Shown: one piece after another, positions 12,447-23,378 of the stretch
How positions within the stretch are numbered: the first letter of the stretch is position 1
Layout: every line of letters begins with the position of its first letter
Source: Euryodendron excelsum
Lineage: Eukaryota > Streptophyta > Magnoliopsida > Ericales > Pentaphylacaceae
Direction of reading: 5' to 3'
Assembly: GCA_033060915.1 (NCBI GenBank)
Contig: CM065387.1
Coordinates: 41,813,501-41,877,500 of the forward strand
Length of the DNA stretch: 64,000 nucleotides
The notes under the pieces: model-generated
Seen by the model: the letters and a program-made list of their open reading frames with translations, nothing else
Told to the model about the DNA's origin: nothing
The model's database searches: none
Position numbers and translations under genes: made by a program

Positions 12447-12959
12447 CTTGAAGGAACGAGCAAAGTGCGAAAACGAAAAAATTGCAAATCGTAAAAACAA
12501 GGTGGGAATTGATCACCCACCTACGAGGGAAGCATCTACGGCTTCGGGCCTAGGTAATTTCTTCAAACTCAATGTGGATACCATGTTAGGATTTTTCTTT
12601 CTTTCTTTTCAATAGTTTCTTTTGTTTGATTAACTAGTAGCATTGCATATTGTTTGGAGCATTAGAGGAGTTAGGTTAGTGTGTGCTTTATTTGCTAATC
12701 GGTGATATTCTAGCACGTGGAGTGGGACATTGGAGTTGAAAAGCCGTTGTCCGGTAAAGAGAAAAAGCCATTGTTCGGTATATATATTGGTTGTTTATGA
12801 TGTGTTGACTAGGATTGAGGCATACTATTTTTGCATTACATTTGCTTGTCCCATTGGACACGAATTGACAATAGACGCCTTTTAAGAGTTGACTCACCAT
12901 CACCGGCTAACACACCTTCTCCTGGAATTTAATTAGTGGTCGACCTAGGTGCACCTCCC

Positions 12960-14896
12960 ATGGATGACCAAAATCCCGCAGTTAGGCTACCTAATAATGC
13001 TCCATCCAATCCAAATATCTTGTCAAACCTACCGATGGGTGGATTGCCACAACACCCTCCTTTACATTCGGCCTATGCTTTAGGGGGTGAGAACATGGAA
13101 AATGCGAGCAACCACGGTGACATGGGAGCTCCCCAATTTCGAATGAGGGATTTCTTAAACCCACCGCGGCAAGCACCAAGTTCTTGCCTTGTTATTCCGC
13201 CCCACTATGCCGCTTTGAACATAAGGTCGGGCATGATGCAATTGCTTCCTCAATTCCATGTAGTTGATTCGGAAATGCCTTATGCCTTCATCAAGGAATT
13301 TGAGGATGCATGCTCATTGGTAATGGACAACTCGTGTCCACGGGATATCTTTTTTCTTAAAATCTTTCCATTTTGTTTAAAGGACACTGCTAAGACGTGG
13401 TTTAATTCTTTGAGACCACTTTCCATCCACTCTTGGCAAACACTTTAAGGAGAGTTTTTGAAAAAAAATTTCCCGGAAAATAGAACGAAGGCGCTTAGAC
13501 GCCAAATCTCACAATTTTCTCCAATGTTGGGAGAATCATTTTTTCAGTGTTGGGAGCAGTTTAAAGAGCTCTTAGTTTCTTGTCCACACCATGGCTTTGC
13601 CGAATGACACATTATCAACATCTTTTATTCTTCGTTAACGCCCCAACTCAAGCAATTCGTTGAGACTATGTGCGCGGGAACATTTATGGATAAGCAACCT
13701 CATGAAGCTTATTCATACTTTGATTACCTAGCTAATTTGGCTCGCGATTGGGCCACTACCGGGACCCAAAATCCCGAAGGTAGACCAAACACGCAAGGGG
13801 CGAAATATCAATTGAAAGAAGTTGATGATATGAATGCTAGGCTTGCCACAATGGCGAGAAAATTAGAGGCTCTAGAGTTTAAGAATGTAAGTTCGGTGGG
13901 GAGTGAAGAGCCCAAGGGAATGTGTTGTGTGGTTTGTGAGACCAAAGAGCATGACACCACGTCATCCCCGATTATCCCGGGGATTAAGGAAGCCTTGCAT
14001 GGCCAAGCCTTGTATGGCCAAGCCAATGCTATTGGGCAATACAATCGAGGTGGGGGAAACCCCTACTCCAACACTTATAACCTGGGATGGAGGGATTATC
14101 CTAACTTTGGATGGCGACATGAGGGGACTCCAAATCCCCAAGCTTATCAAGGAGGGTATAACAACCCTCAATCTTATCAAGCTCCTCCTTCACAATCGCA
14201 CCCACAACATTACCAACCTTCACCAGTTACATTATTTTCTACCCAACCTAAACCATTCCAACCTCCACCTCAAGCTCAACCCAACACATACCACCCCCCA
14301 CATCGAAAGCCGTTGGAGGATACTCTCCAACAATTCATCCAAACCCAAGGGGGGTAAACTCACGGGGCGACAAAACTTTAGATGACATCAAGAGTCAATT
14401 GACTCTTCTTACTCGAGTGTTGACCCTTACTGAGAAGGGTAAGTTGCCTGCACAACCTCAACCCAATCCTTCTAGGCAAGTCCATTCCACCGAAACCTTG
14501 GCCCAACCATCAACTAGCCATGAGAAAGTTTCGGCCATTACCACTTTGAGGAGTGGTAAAACCATTGACAAAACCATCCTTCCTAGGGACCCTAAAGGTG
14601 GGGTAAAAGTGTCTAAGGTAGATGAGGGGTCGGGAATTAATGAGGAAGAGTCTAGAAAAGGAAAAGGGGTTGAGAGAGGACCAAGTGAGAAGGAGGAGGC
14701 GAGTGAGAAAGAAAAAAATGAGAGAGAAAAGAAGGAGGAAGGGAATTGTGAGAAAAAAGAGCCGAGTGGATCCATGCCCAATGGTGAGGAAGTTTTGAGA
14801 GAGGAACGTGTGATCTTAGCTCACGCACCATTTTCTCACTGGTTAGTTAAACCCAAGAATCAATTAAGTTCGGAGATTTATGAGACTTTCAAGTAA
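12960..14896 (+). pseudogene. Athila-like gag (broken by stops and frame changes)
   Basis: The first ATG in frame is at 12960; a longer reading from 12936 would begin on GTG, which is unlikely in a plant. The gag domain (about 13250-13740) contains EMPYAFIKEFE, DTAKTWFNSL and, downstream of an in-frame TAA at 13446-13448 and a TGA at about 13605, the conserved helix around TPQLKQFVETMCAGTF. A Pro/Gln/Tyr-rich stretch covers about 14050-14340. The reading changes frame near 14357-14399 into a Lys/Glu-rich linker (14620-14790) that leads to protease. The protein would form the capsid in an active relative. Confidence 0.85.
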
Positions 14897-15660
14897 GTCA
14901 AAATAAATCTACCACTCCTTAAAGCCATTAAACAAGTTCCCTCTTATGCTAAATTCCTTAAGGATTTATGTACTGTTAAGAGGAGATTAAATGTGAGGGA
15001 GAACGCCTTTCTTGCTAAAGATGTCCATTCCGTTGTCCAAGTCAAAACCCCACCAAAGTACAAAGATCCCAGTTGTCCTACCGTGACTTGTGTCATAGGA
15101 GACCATAGGATAGAGAGGTGCCTTCTAGATTTGGGGTCGAGTGTGAATCTATTGCCGTACTCGGTGTACGAGCAATTGGGGCTAGGTGCATTGAAACCTA
15201 CGAGGATTACACTCCAGTTGGCGGACCGATCGATCAAAGCCCCTAGGGGAATAGTTGAGGATGTCTTAGTGAAAGTTGATAAGTTTTATTACCCGGCCGA
15301 TTTTGTGGTCTTAGATACTCACCCGGTTGTAGATCCCCATGCCCGGAACCACATTCTTATCATTTTGGGGGGACCCTTCTTAGCCACATGTGACGCCATC
15401 ATCCATGTGCGGGGGGGGTCTTTTAAAATTGTCCTTTGGGAATATGTCCATTGAACTTAATATGTTTAACACGGGAAAACAACCGGGAGATTTAGAGGAC
15501 GTCCGGGAGGTGAATCTTATTGATTCGATAGTGCAAGAGCACTTCGAGAGGCAAATGGTAGAAGACCCTTTGGAAAGAATGTTGACATTGAGTGAGGGTC
15601 TAGATTGCTTGGGAGACGAGGAAAGGGGGATGTTTTTAATGAGGGTAGTGGTCTAGAGGT
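14897..15660 (+). pseudogene. Athila-like aspartic protease region (frameshifted)
   Basis: The retropepsin motif reads LLDLGSSVNLLP at about 15120-15156, where relatives often have DLGAS or DSGAS. Preceding CPTVTCVIGD and following YPADFVVLD fit the family. The frame shifts at or near the run of eight G at 15411-15418: upstream and downstream family-like sequence lie in different frames. A second shift moves into the RT-bearing frame near 15605-15655. Confidence 0.85.
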
Positions 15661-17490
15661 GTGTCCTATCATGGTGGTGGGTCAATGGACCCCCACTTTT
15701 GAACCTTTGACCCCTAACCCTACCAAGCCCCAACCATCCGAACTAGAGGCTCCTACACCCGATAGGAAGCCTTTGTCTTCTACCCTTAAATATGTCTTTT
15801 TGGGTAAAGGTGAATCTTATCCCGTAGTGATATCTTCATCACTTACGGAGGCTCAAGAAAGGAGCTTGTTGGAGGTGCTCAAAAAGCACCGGAAAGCCAT
15901 AGGTGGGACAATTGTCGATTTGCACGGCATTAGTCCTCTAGTATGCACTCATCGCATATATTTTGAGGAAGGGGCTAAGCCGGTGCGCCAAATGCAACGC
16001 CGATTGAACCCAACTATGAAGGAAGTTGTGAGGGGTGAGGTGTAAAAACTTCTTGATGCGGGTATTATATACCCAATTGCCGACTCTAAATGGGTGAGTC
16101 CCACCCAAGTTGTCCCCAAAAAGTCCGGAGTGACGGTAGTTGAAAATGTAAATAATGAATTGATACTTACCCGCATTCAAACCGGGTGGTGTATGGGTAT
16201 AGACTACCGTCGCTTAAATGCCGTAACTACCAAGGATCATTTTTCCCTTCCCTTCCTTAACCAAGTCTTGGAGCGGGTAGCGGGACGGGCCTACTATTGT
16301 TTCCTTGATGGTTACTCCGGATATAATCAATTGACAATTGCCATGGAAAACCAAGCTAAAACCACATTTACATACCCCTTTGGCACATTTGCTTACAAAC
16401 GAATGTCCTTTAGGTTATGCAATGCTCCCGTCACTTTTCAGAGATGCATGATAAGTATTTTTAGTGATATGGTGGAGCGAATTTTAGAGGTCTTTATGGA
16501 TGATTTTTCTGTTTATGGGGACAACTTTGCTCAATGTCTTCAAAACTTAGAGTTGATACTAAACCATTGTGAAGAGAGCAATCTTGTGTTGAATTGGGAG
16601 AAGTGTCACTTTATGGTGACACATGGTATAGTCTTAGGCCACATCATCTCCGGGAGGGGCAGTGAGGTAGATCCTGCTAAGGTCAAGCTTATTCAAAAGC
16701 AACCCTCCCCTAGGAACGTGAGGGATGTGAGATCTTTTCTTGGGCATGCCGGTTTTTACCGGCACTTCATTCAATCCTTTAGTTCCATTTCTAGGCCCTT
16801 ATGTGCCCTCTTGGCAAAAGATGTTCCATTTGAGTGGACTCCGTCTTATTAGCTAGCTTTTGATAAATTGAAAAAACATTTGACTACGGCTCCCATAATC
16901 CGGCCTCCGGATTGGAGCCTACCCTTTGAATTAATATGTAATGCTAGCGACTTTGCTGTGGGGGCCGTGTTGGGCCAACGAAATGAAAGGAAACCTCATG
17001 TGCTCCACTATGCGAGCAAAACTTCAAATGAAGCCCAAATAAATTATACCACCATCGAAAAAGAACTTTTGGCTATTGTGTTTGCTTTGGACAAGTTTCG
17101 CTCTTATTTAGTGGGGTCTTATGTGATTGTTTTCACCGACCACGCTGCACTCAAATACCTCTTGTCCAAACAAGACGCAAAGCCTCGATTAATTAGGTGG
17201 ATTCTCCTTCTTTAAGAGTTTGATCTAGAAATTAGGGATAAAAAGGGGGTGAAAAACGTTGTCGCGGATCATTTGTCCTGCCTCCCTTTTGAGCACCCTA
17301 CCAAAGATGACTCTCCTATTTGTGAGACCTTCCCTGACGAGCAAGTCATGTCTTGCAACGCCTTAAATCAAGCCTTAACTCCTTGGTATGCCGATGTGGC
17401 CAACTATTTGGCCACAAAAGCCATTCCTTCTCATTGGTCCGCATTGGACAAGAGGCGATTCTTTAGGCTAGTAAAACAATTCTTTTGAGA
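15661..17490 (+). pseudogene. Athila-like reverse transcriptase and RNase H (broken)
   Basis: RT motifs in order are GWCMGIDYRRLNAVT (about 16185-16225), YYCFLDGYSGYNQ (about 16292-16330), MSFRLCNAPVTFQRCM (about 16404-16450), and the catalytic box FMDDFSVYGDN at about 16495-16525. The thumb includes FLGHAGFYRHFI. RNase H follows from 16868 with [13 protein letters not shown], the [14 protein letters not shown] helix and [11 protein letters not shown]. Stops lie at 16045-16047 (before KLLDAG), 16850-16852 and 17213-17215. The last stands where relatives have Gln, fitting CAA-to-TAA change. Catalytic residues themselves are retained. Confidence 0.92.
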
Positions 17491-18676
17491 CGAGCCGTAT
17501 TTGTTCAAATATTACTCGGATAAAGTTGTACGGCGATGTGTGCCGGATGAGGAATTTGAAAGTGTAATGAAATTTTGCCATTCTCATGCATGTAGGGGCC
17601 ATTTCTCTTCGAAGAAAACTGTGGCAAAAATTTTGCAAAGTGGACTCTATTGGCCGACTATGTTTAAAGATGTGCATTCATTTTGTGTGGCATGTGATAG
17701 ATGTCAAAGGCTCGGGAGCCTTTCTAGGAAACACATGATGTCCCTTAACCCTATCCTTGTTTTGGAGGTTTTTGATTGTTGGGGCATAGACTTCATGGGT
17801 CCATTTCCTAGTTCCTTTGGGTATGTTTATATCTTAGTGGCTATAGATTATGTTTCCAAACGGGTAGAGGCAATACCGGCAAGAACCAATGACCACAAAG
17901 TTGTGGTCAAATTTTTCAAAGAATACATTTTTTCCCGGTTCGGTATGCCTAGGGCCATCATCAGTGATTGTGGTTCTCATTTCTGTAATAAGTCATTAGG
18001 GATACTCATGAGAAAGTACGACATTATTCACAAAGTCGGTTTGCCATACCATCCCCAAACACAAGGCCAAGTCGAATTAGCCAACCATGAAATCAAGATA
18101 ATCTTAGAAAAGACGGTTAATCCGTCTGGAAAGGATTGGTCTTTGCGCTTAATTGATGCATTGTGGGCCTATCGAACAGCCTACAAAACCATTCTAGGTG
18201 CCTCCCCGTACCGTCTTGTGTATGGAAAAGTATGTCACCTCCCGGTTGAGGTTGAACATAAGGCATATTGGGCTATTCGGTAATATAATGAGGGGTTGGG
18301 CGAAACCGACGACCACCGGAAGCTCCAATTGAATGAGCTAGATGAAATAAGAAATGATGCGTATGAAAATGCAAAAATTTCCAAGGCCAAATCGAAAGTC
18401 CTTCATGACCAACACATTCATCGCAAATCTTTTTATGTTAGTCAAAAAGTTCTTCTCTACAATTCCCGGTTGCATATCTTTCCAGGAAAGTTACAGAGTA
18501 AATGGTCTGGCCCTTACCAAATTAGGGAAATCTTTCCCTATGATGCTATTGAGGTGCAAAATCTTAAGAATGGCACACCTTTCAAGGTCAATGGGCAAAG
18601 GTTAAAGCCTTATTTCGAGCCTTTCCGAGGCGAGGTAGATTGTGTGGATCTCATTGATCCACCAATCTTGGCTTGA
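17491..18676 (+). pseudogene. Athila-like integrase and C-terminal tail (near intact)
   Basis: A zinc-binding HHCC region is visible: [14 protein letters not shown], then CVACDRCQR at about 17690-17710. The core has [11 protein letters not shown] with the first Asp near 17788, ISDCGSHF with the second near 17966, and the catalytic Glu region [15 protein letters not shown] at about 18045-18090. The frame runs open from 17501 to 18283, stops at TAA, and continues from 18296 to 18676 with the integrase C-terminal fold (SKWSGPYQI). No chromodomain is recognised, consistent with Athila/Tat and not chromoviruses. Confidence 0.92.
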
Positions 18677-19109
18677 TGATTGTCTCCTATGTGCTCCCGC
18701 CCTCCCGTGTTATTGTCCCGGTCTCTTTCAAGTTAGTGTTGCTTTGAGGACAATGCAATCTCTTAAGTGGGGGGTGGGGCGAGCTTGTTTTGCGCTCGGT
18801 TTTTGTGTAAAGTGTATAGGTTGTTTTGTTTCATTTTATTTCTTTTGTAGTTTTTGTTGTTTAATTTAGTTTTTGTTTAGTTTATTGAGTTTTCTGGGTT
18901 TTTCAAGGTATAAATCGAATTTTTGGGATTGACCGTTCGGACGGTGCATCCGAACGCAGTTGACCGTTCGGACGGTGCGTCCGAACGCCCCCTTGTATAT
19001 TTTTTGTTGTCAGTTCATCTACCCCATTGCTAGGCATTATGAGGTGAAGAGGAGTAGGGCTAGTCTTTTGTGGGCTATTAGGGCGGGTAGGTCCATAGAT
19101 CTTCCGTTA
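18677..19109 (+). other. Post-integrase spacer with internal polypurine tract and LTR-type palindromes
   Basis: A purine run AAGTGGGGGGTGGGG at about 18764-18779 resembles a second polypurine tract. Two tandem copies of GACCGTTCGGACGGTGC(G/A)TCCGAACGC lie at 18930-18988, the same motif as the LTR arrays. No open frame is convincing here. Athila elements often carry such a purine tract between pol and the following ORF. Confidence 0.65.
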
Positions 19110-19764
19110 TTTTAGTTTCGAGCCCTAGCAGAGGAGTGTACGCACCCGCGTGCTCAGGGATCCATCCCTTTCGCGGTCCTTTTGACGCGAGTGATCGAGG
19201 CTGCTTTCGGAGCCCCTACTATTGGACTTCCCCATCTCCCGCAGTCGAGGGAGCCTATTGGTAGATCTACCATTCAGCGGGGATTGAGATCTCGCAGACT
19301 GCAGCAGCAGCAGGAGCAGTTCCAGCCACAGCCGCAGCAGCAGCAGCAGCAGCCACAGCCACAGCCATAGCCACAGCAGCAACAGGAGCAGCAGCCGGGA
19401 CTTGCTGAGCCGGACCTTGCTGACCCGGATCAGTACGACCCCGATATTCATCAGCATCAGCAGCACTTTCAGCCGCCACCGATGCCTGATTTGACATTGC
19501 ACATGCTTGAGCAGATGCGGCACACCTTAGATATGTTAACTGCGGGATTAGCACAACAGTCTGCTGACATTGCTAGACTAGAGGCTACCCATGCAGCCCA
19601 TTTTGCAGCACTTGATGGCCAGATTCGAGCCTAGTCCGAGCAGATCATCGCACTTCAGGGTTAGACCCGGGGCCAGACCAGGATCATTGAGGAGCTTTTT
19701 GTTGAGGTCTGGGCCCTTAGGTCTGCTGTTGCACCGCCTCCAGATGACGATGGAGATGATTGAT
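19110..19764 (+). pseudogene. Downstream ORF remnant of the Athila-like element, Gln-rich then coiled-coil-like
   Basis: One + frame reads through with four stops: an N-terminal portion, a Gln/Pro-rich run (about 19297-19400, CAG/CCA repeats), an acidic Asp-rich stretch, then a heptad-like region (LTLHMLEQMRHTLDMLTAG, IARLEA, IIALQG, EVWALRSAV), ending in a DDDGDD tail and a TGA at about 19762. It sits where Athila elements encode an extra, sometimes env-like, protein. I see neither signal peptide nor membrane segment, so it should not be called env. Its biological role is unknown. Confidence 0.6.
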
Positions 19765-21464
19765 AGTTTAGGATTGTGATGCATTTTTGTACACACATAG
19801 CATATCATTGCATCAGATTTTGTACATTGTTTTGACATAGTGTATATTGTTTTGATATAGTGGATTATATTTTGAGATTTCTTTACTGTACATCATTTAC
19901 TTTTGTATCCCCTTGTTCTTTATCTTGTATTATTCGATGTTTTAGCTACAGGTGTTCACAAATTTTGGTTTATGTTACTCGCCTGTACCATTTCGATGGG
20001 GATTTTGGTAGTGTATGATATCAGTTTCAGTCTTCATTTCTCTCACGCATCTAATTACATCTCTTATTATGCATGTTAGGCTAGCTTTTGCGATTGATGT
20101 GTTGACTTATTTTTGATGCACTATAACACCGTTTTTAACATTAGAATCCGACTTAGATTGAGATGGACTCGTTTTCTTACTTTTTAACTCCATGGAGGGT
20201 GCTTGATTCATGCATTGGTAGAAAGTTATACACCGTTCACATGAGTTATGCTTTGCAACATATTTTTGTTACTTTACATTGCATTTTCGTCCATACTTAG
20301 TGGAGATTATCACCTTGTGAGCTTTAGAGCGTTTACCGTCTTTTTGAGAGTCTACATTTACTCAAGCATTGATCTTTTATCCTCATTTCTCTTGAATAAC
20401 TTCTTTATGCTTGCTTTTGGTTTATAAGATGAGTTCTGATCTTGGGATTGACACTTTTACTATGTGAAATATTATAATTTGGCATCTTTATGTAATTCTA
20501 AGCCCATTTCCTTCTTGATAGCCATTATCCTTTTTGTCTTTCCCTATATACCCCATTTATCATTTCATTTTTCACCAATTTCTTCCTCGTAAGATATCAT
20601 TGAAATTTTTGTATTTCATATCCTTATTCTTTACTATGTTGGGAAGCGAAGATATACCCAAAAAAAAAAAAAAAAGGAAGAAGGAGAAGAAGAAGAAAAA
20701 GAAGAGTAAGAGAAAAGAAAAAGAAGTGGGTATATGATATAAAAAAATAATAATATAAGAAGAAGAAGAAGTTTTGAACATAATGCCAAGTGGCATCAAA
20801 GTTATAGAGAAGGAGTTAAAAAAAAAAAAAGTGTTTATTGTTCAGATCTTTGGGTATATAACAAGGGAGTTGGATATGATATCTTTCCATCACCTCATTG
20901 ACATGTGATGTGTTTTGTATTTATCTCTTATCATTCCTACTTTACCTCTTCGTCTTCCAAATCACTTAATCGATCCAAAGATGCTTCATTATAATTTTCA
21001 TTAGAGTAAAAGTTCTATCTTGTTAATTCTTTGAATCATTGTGCATCTATGAACATTCTTTCAGGAAGTTATGCCAAAGGCAATACACATACATATTGTC
21101 CGATTCTTTATTTTGGATATGTTCACTTGTTTTGCCTTGTACATTTACTCTATCGTTGAACATATCATTGTGTGAACTTTGTGGGTCTTTCATTCCGAGT
21201 GTATGCCCGGTGAGGATTGAATCAAAACTTTACGGTTCGGAAGTGCATAATTGAGTTCCTTATATGTTACTTAGCATTGGCTTATCAAGCACACGCGCAC
21301 AAACTTCTCTAGTATATGAATTTTGGCATGAACTCCTACATGTGTTTGAGGTTTGAGATGCGTCCATTGATATCTTGAGTGGGTTGTGCATATTTTGTTT
21401 CTTTTATCGTCTTTAAATATTTCCTTTCTATAATACATTTTTGCTAGGGACTAGCAAAAGCTAA
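19765..21464 (+). other. Non-coding 3' region of the Athila-like element
   Basis: AT-rich sequence without a supported ORF. It includes a poly(A) and GAA/GAAA-rich purine stretch at about 20660-20775 and another A-run at 20819-20830. It leads directly to the polypurine tract and the 3' LTR. Confidence 0.6.
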
Positions 21465-21476
21465 GTTGGGGGGTGT
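21465..21476 (+). other. Polypurine tract of the Athila-like element
   Basis: The run AGTTGGGGGGTG immediately precedes the 3' LTR start at 21477. Such tracts prime plus-strand synthesis in LTR retrotransposons. The exact boundary is uncertain by a few bases. Confidence 0.7.
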
Positions 21477-22978
21477 TGATTCCACTCTAAAAGTGTAATC
21501 TTTGTCCCCTAACTAAGTGTTTGATAGCCTCTATATGCGTATTAGTATAGATTTTTAGCAATAAACTGATCTAAAGTGTTTTTTATATGTATTGTAGGTT
21601 TTTGATGATAAAATGGTGGAAATAAGAGCTTAAAGAGAAGAAGACCGTTCGAACGGACCGTTCGGACGCCTATACCGTTCGGACGCACCGTTCAGACAGG
21701 CGAATTACCGTTCGGACGGTGCGACGGATATTGGAGTTCCAGAGTCTATATTTCTCGTCCAAAGCCGTTCCAGAGGCGTTATTTTCCGTCCAAAGCCGTT
21801 CCAGAGTCGTCTTTTTCCGTTCGAAGAAATACAGAGCCGAGTGTCCTCGTCCGAAGATCGTCTGAACGGTTATGGCACCGTCCGAACGGTGCGTTCGGAC
21901 GCATATCGAACGTACTTTGGACGCACTTCGGACGGTGAGCGCAGATTTGCCCTACAACCCAGCAGTCGAGGAAAAAACAGGGATATATCATATTTTAGGT
22001 CTTTTGCTGCGGGTAGAGAGGCAGAATAGGGGAAAATGATGTATTTTGCTTAGATTTACTTTACTTTGTTGTATTTAGGGCTTTGGGAAGCATTTAGATA
22101 GATTTCTTGGGTTGATTTAGTGTAATCTTTCACATTGTCCACATTTCAATATATATTTACTTTTGATTTAAAGTCAAGATGTTGTCTCTATACCTTGGAA
22201 AGCTCTCAACCATGGATTCTTCAAGCTAAACTCATTGTTTGGGAGCAAATGTGAAGATTTACCAATGAATGCATGGAAAATGAAAGGGGAGTTCTTGAAT
22301 CTTGTTGAATATCTATTTTGCTTATTTTTCTCTAATTATGTTGGAATTAATTGTTGTAGAACTCTTAGATCTATAATCATAGTTAATAACATGTGATTTA
22401 TTTCTAAAAAACCCATAAATTGTGATAAAAATTAATTCCAAAATAATTAGAGATCCCTAAAATTTCAAAGCTAAACTTTCCAAATCAAGGGCCTTTGGAC
22501 GGTTCTTGATTTGAGTTAACCAAAACTCCTCCTTTCAAATTCCATGCTAGAATTGGTAGATTAGAATATTTGAACTCAAACCCCCTTTTTAACCAAGTTA
22601 AATCTTTACTTGTGCTCATTTAGAATTCCAGTTAAATTAAGAGTTAATTTAACTATAAGTGTAGTTGTTGTAGTAGAATGTTCATAATTGTCAAGTTACT
22701 TTAGCTAGAATCAAGTTGTAGGTTTCAATTTCAATTCAATTGCTTGCCTAGTTGCTAGTAAATCAAACCCTCAAACACCAAAGGATTTTCGGTGAAATTT
22801 TAGCTAACATATCAATCGATTTCACTCTTGGTTTGCGGTTGCAATTTGAATACATTTCTAAACTTTACTCGTTCCTATTGCCAAATTGGCGGAGGTCTCA
22901 TGGGAGAACACGATAGTGGGAATACCCCACTTAAACTACAAGCACCTCCATCGCGGTGAGCGTAGAAGGGTCGAGTCA
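21477..22978 (+). repeat. 3' LTR of the Athila-like element
   Basis: 1,502 bp, same ends as the 5' LTR. It holds the palindrome array at about 21640-21940 with one block fewer than the 5' LTR. In the first ~110 aligned bases I count two substitutions and one single-base indel against the 5' copy. Confidence 0.95.
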
Positions 22979-23378
22979 GAAAGTGGTTAGTCCTGATCCG
23001 AGTGACATAAGGGTAAATGAAGGATTATCATATACATCTGGCATATATTCATAGCGCGTAACTTACATTTGATTTTTAGTATTGTAATGTAAGTATGAGT
23101 ATAGTACTGACCTTAAGGGGTTAAGTATGCTTCTAGAGGGGATAAAGATACATATACCGATGTATTTAGATGGATTTGGGGTACTTGAGACACTTGTTTC
23201 TCATTTTCAGATGTGGTTGATATCTCTATGCTGGCTTTTATAAAGTTTGGTGTAGAGCTTCCAAAACTTAGTGTACTCAGTGGTAACACGACTCATTTGT
23301 TATATGATTTTACATTGTGATGTTTAGCTAATTGAGAGATTGTTGTTATTTGATGCATACCCATGTGCGAGTGGGAGA
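22979..23378 (+). other. Copia 3' non-coding region, part 2, ending in a purine tract
   Basis: This resumes the copia sequence after the GAAAG duplication. It ends with the purine-rich GCGAGTGGGAGA at about 23367-23378, a plausible copia polypurine tract directly before a TGTTAG LTR start. No ORF is supported. Confidence 0.6.

Larger units (their letters stand above)
10869..22978 (+). mobile_element. Full-length Athila-like Ty3/gypsy retrotransposon (12.1 kb)
   Basis: Both LTRs are present (10869-12423 and 21477-22978), flanked by 5-bp target duplications GAAAG at 10864-10868 and 22979-22983. Next to the 5' LTR is a primer site complementary to the 3' end of plant tRNA-Asp, as in the Athila/Tat group. 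Gag, protease, RT, RNase H and integrase follow in gypsy order, with no chromodomain seen. A long 3' segment after integrase sits where Athila elements carry an env-like or extra ORF. Multiple stops and a frameshift make it non-autonomous now. The LTRs look only a few percent diverged, plus a ~50-bp indel near 11055-11110, so insertion is fairly recent and later than the copia host. Confidence 0.95.

Noticed and set aside
12936..12959. Gag start at 12936
   Set aside because: That codon is GTG. The first ATG in frame is at 12960, which is what a plant transcript would use.
14458..14781. Minus-strand Ser/Phe-rich open frame
   Set aside because: Complement of the Lys/Glu-rich gag linker on the + strand; no independent evidence.
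19125..19554. Minus-strand Leu- and Ala-rich open frames opposite the Gln-rich region
   Set aside because: They are antisense shadows of the CAG/CCA repeat in the + strand ORF.
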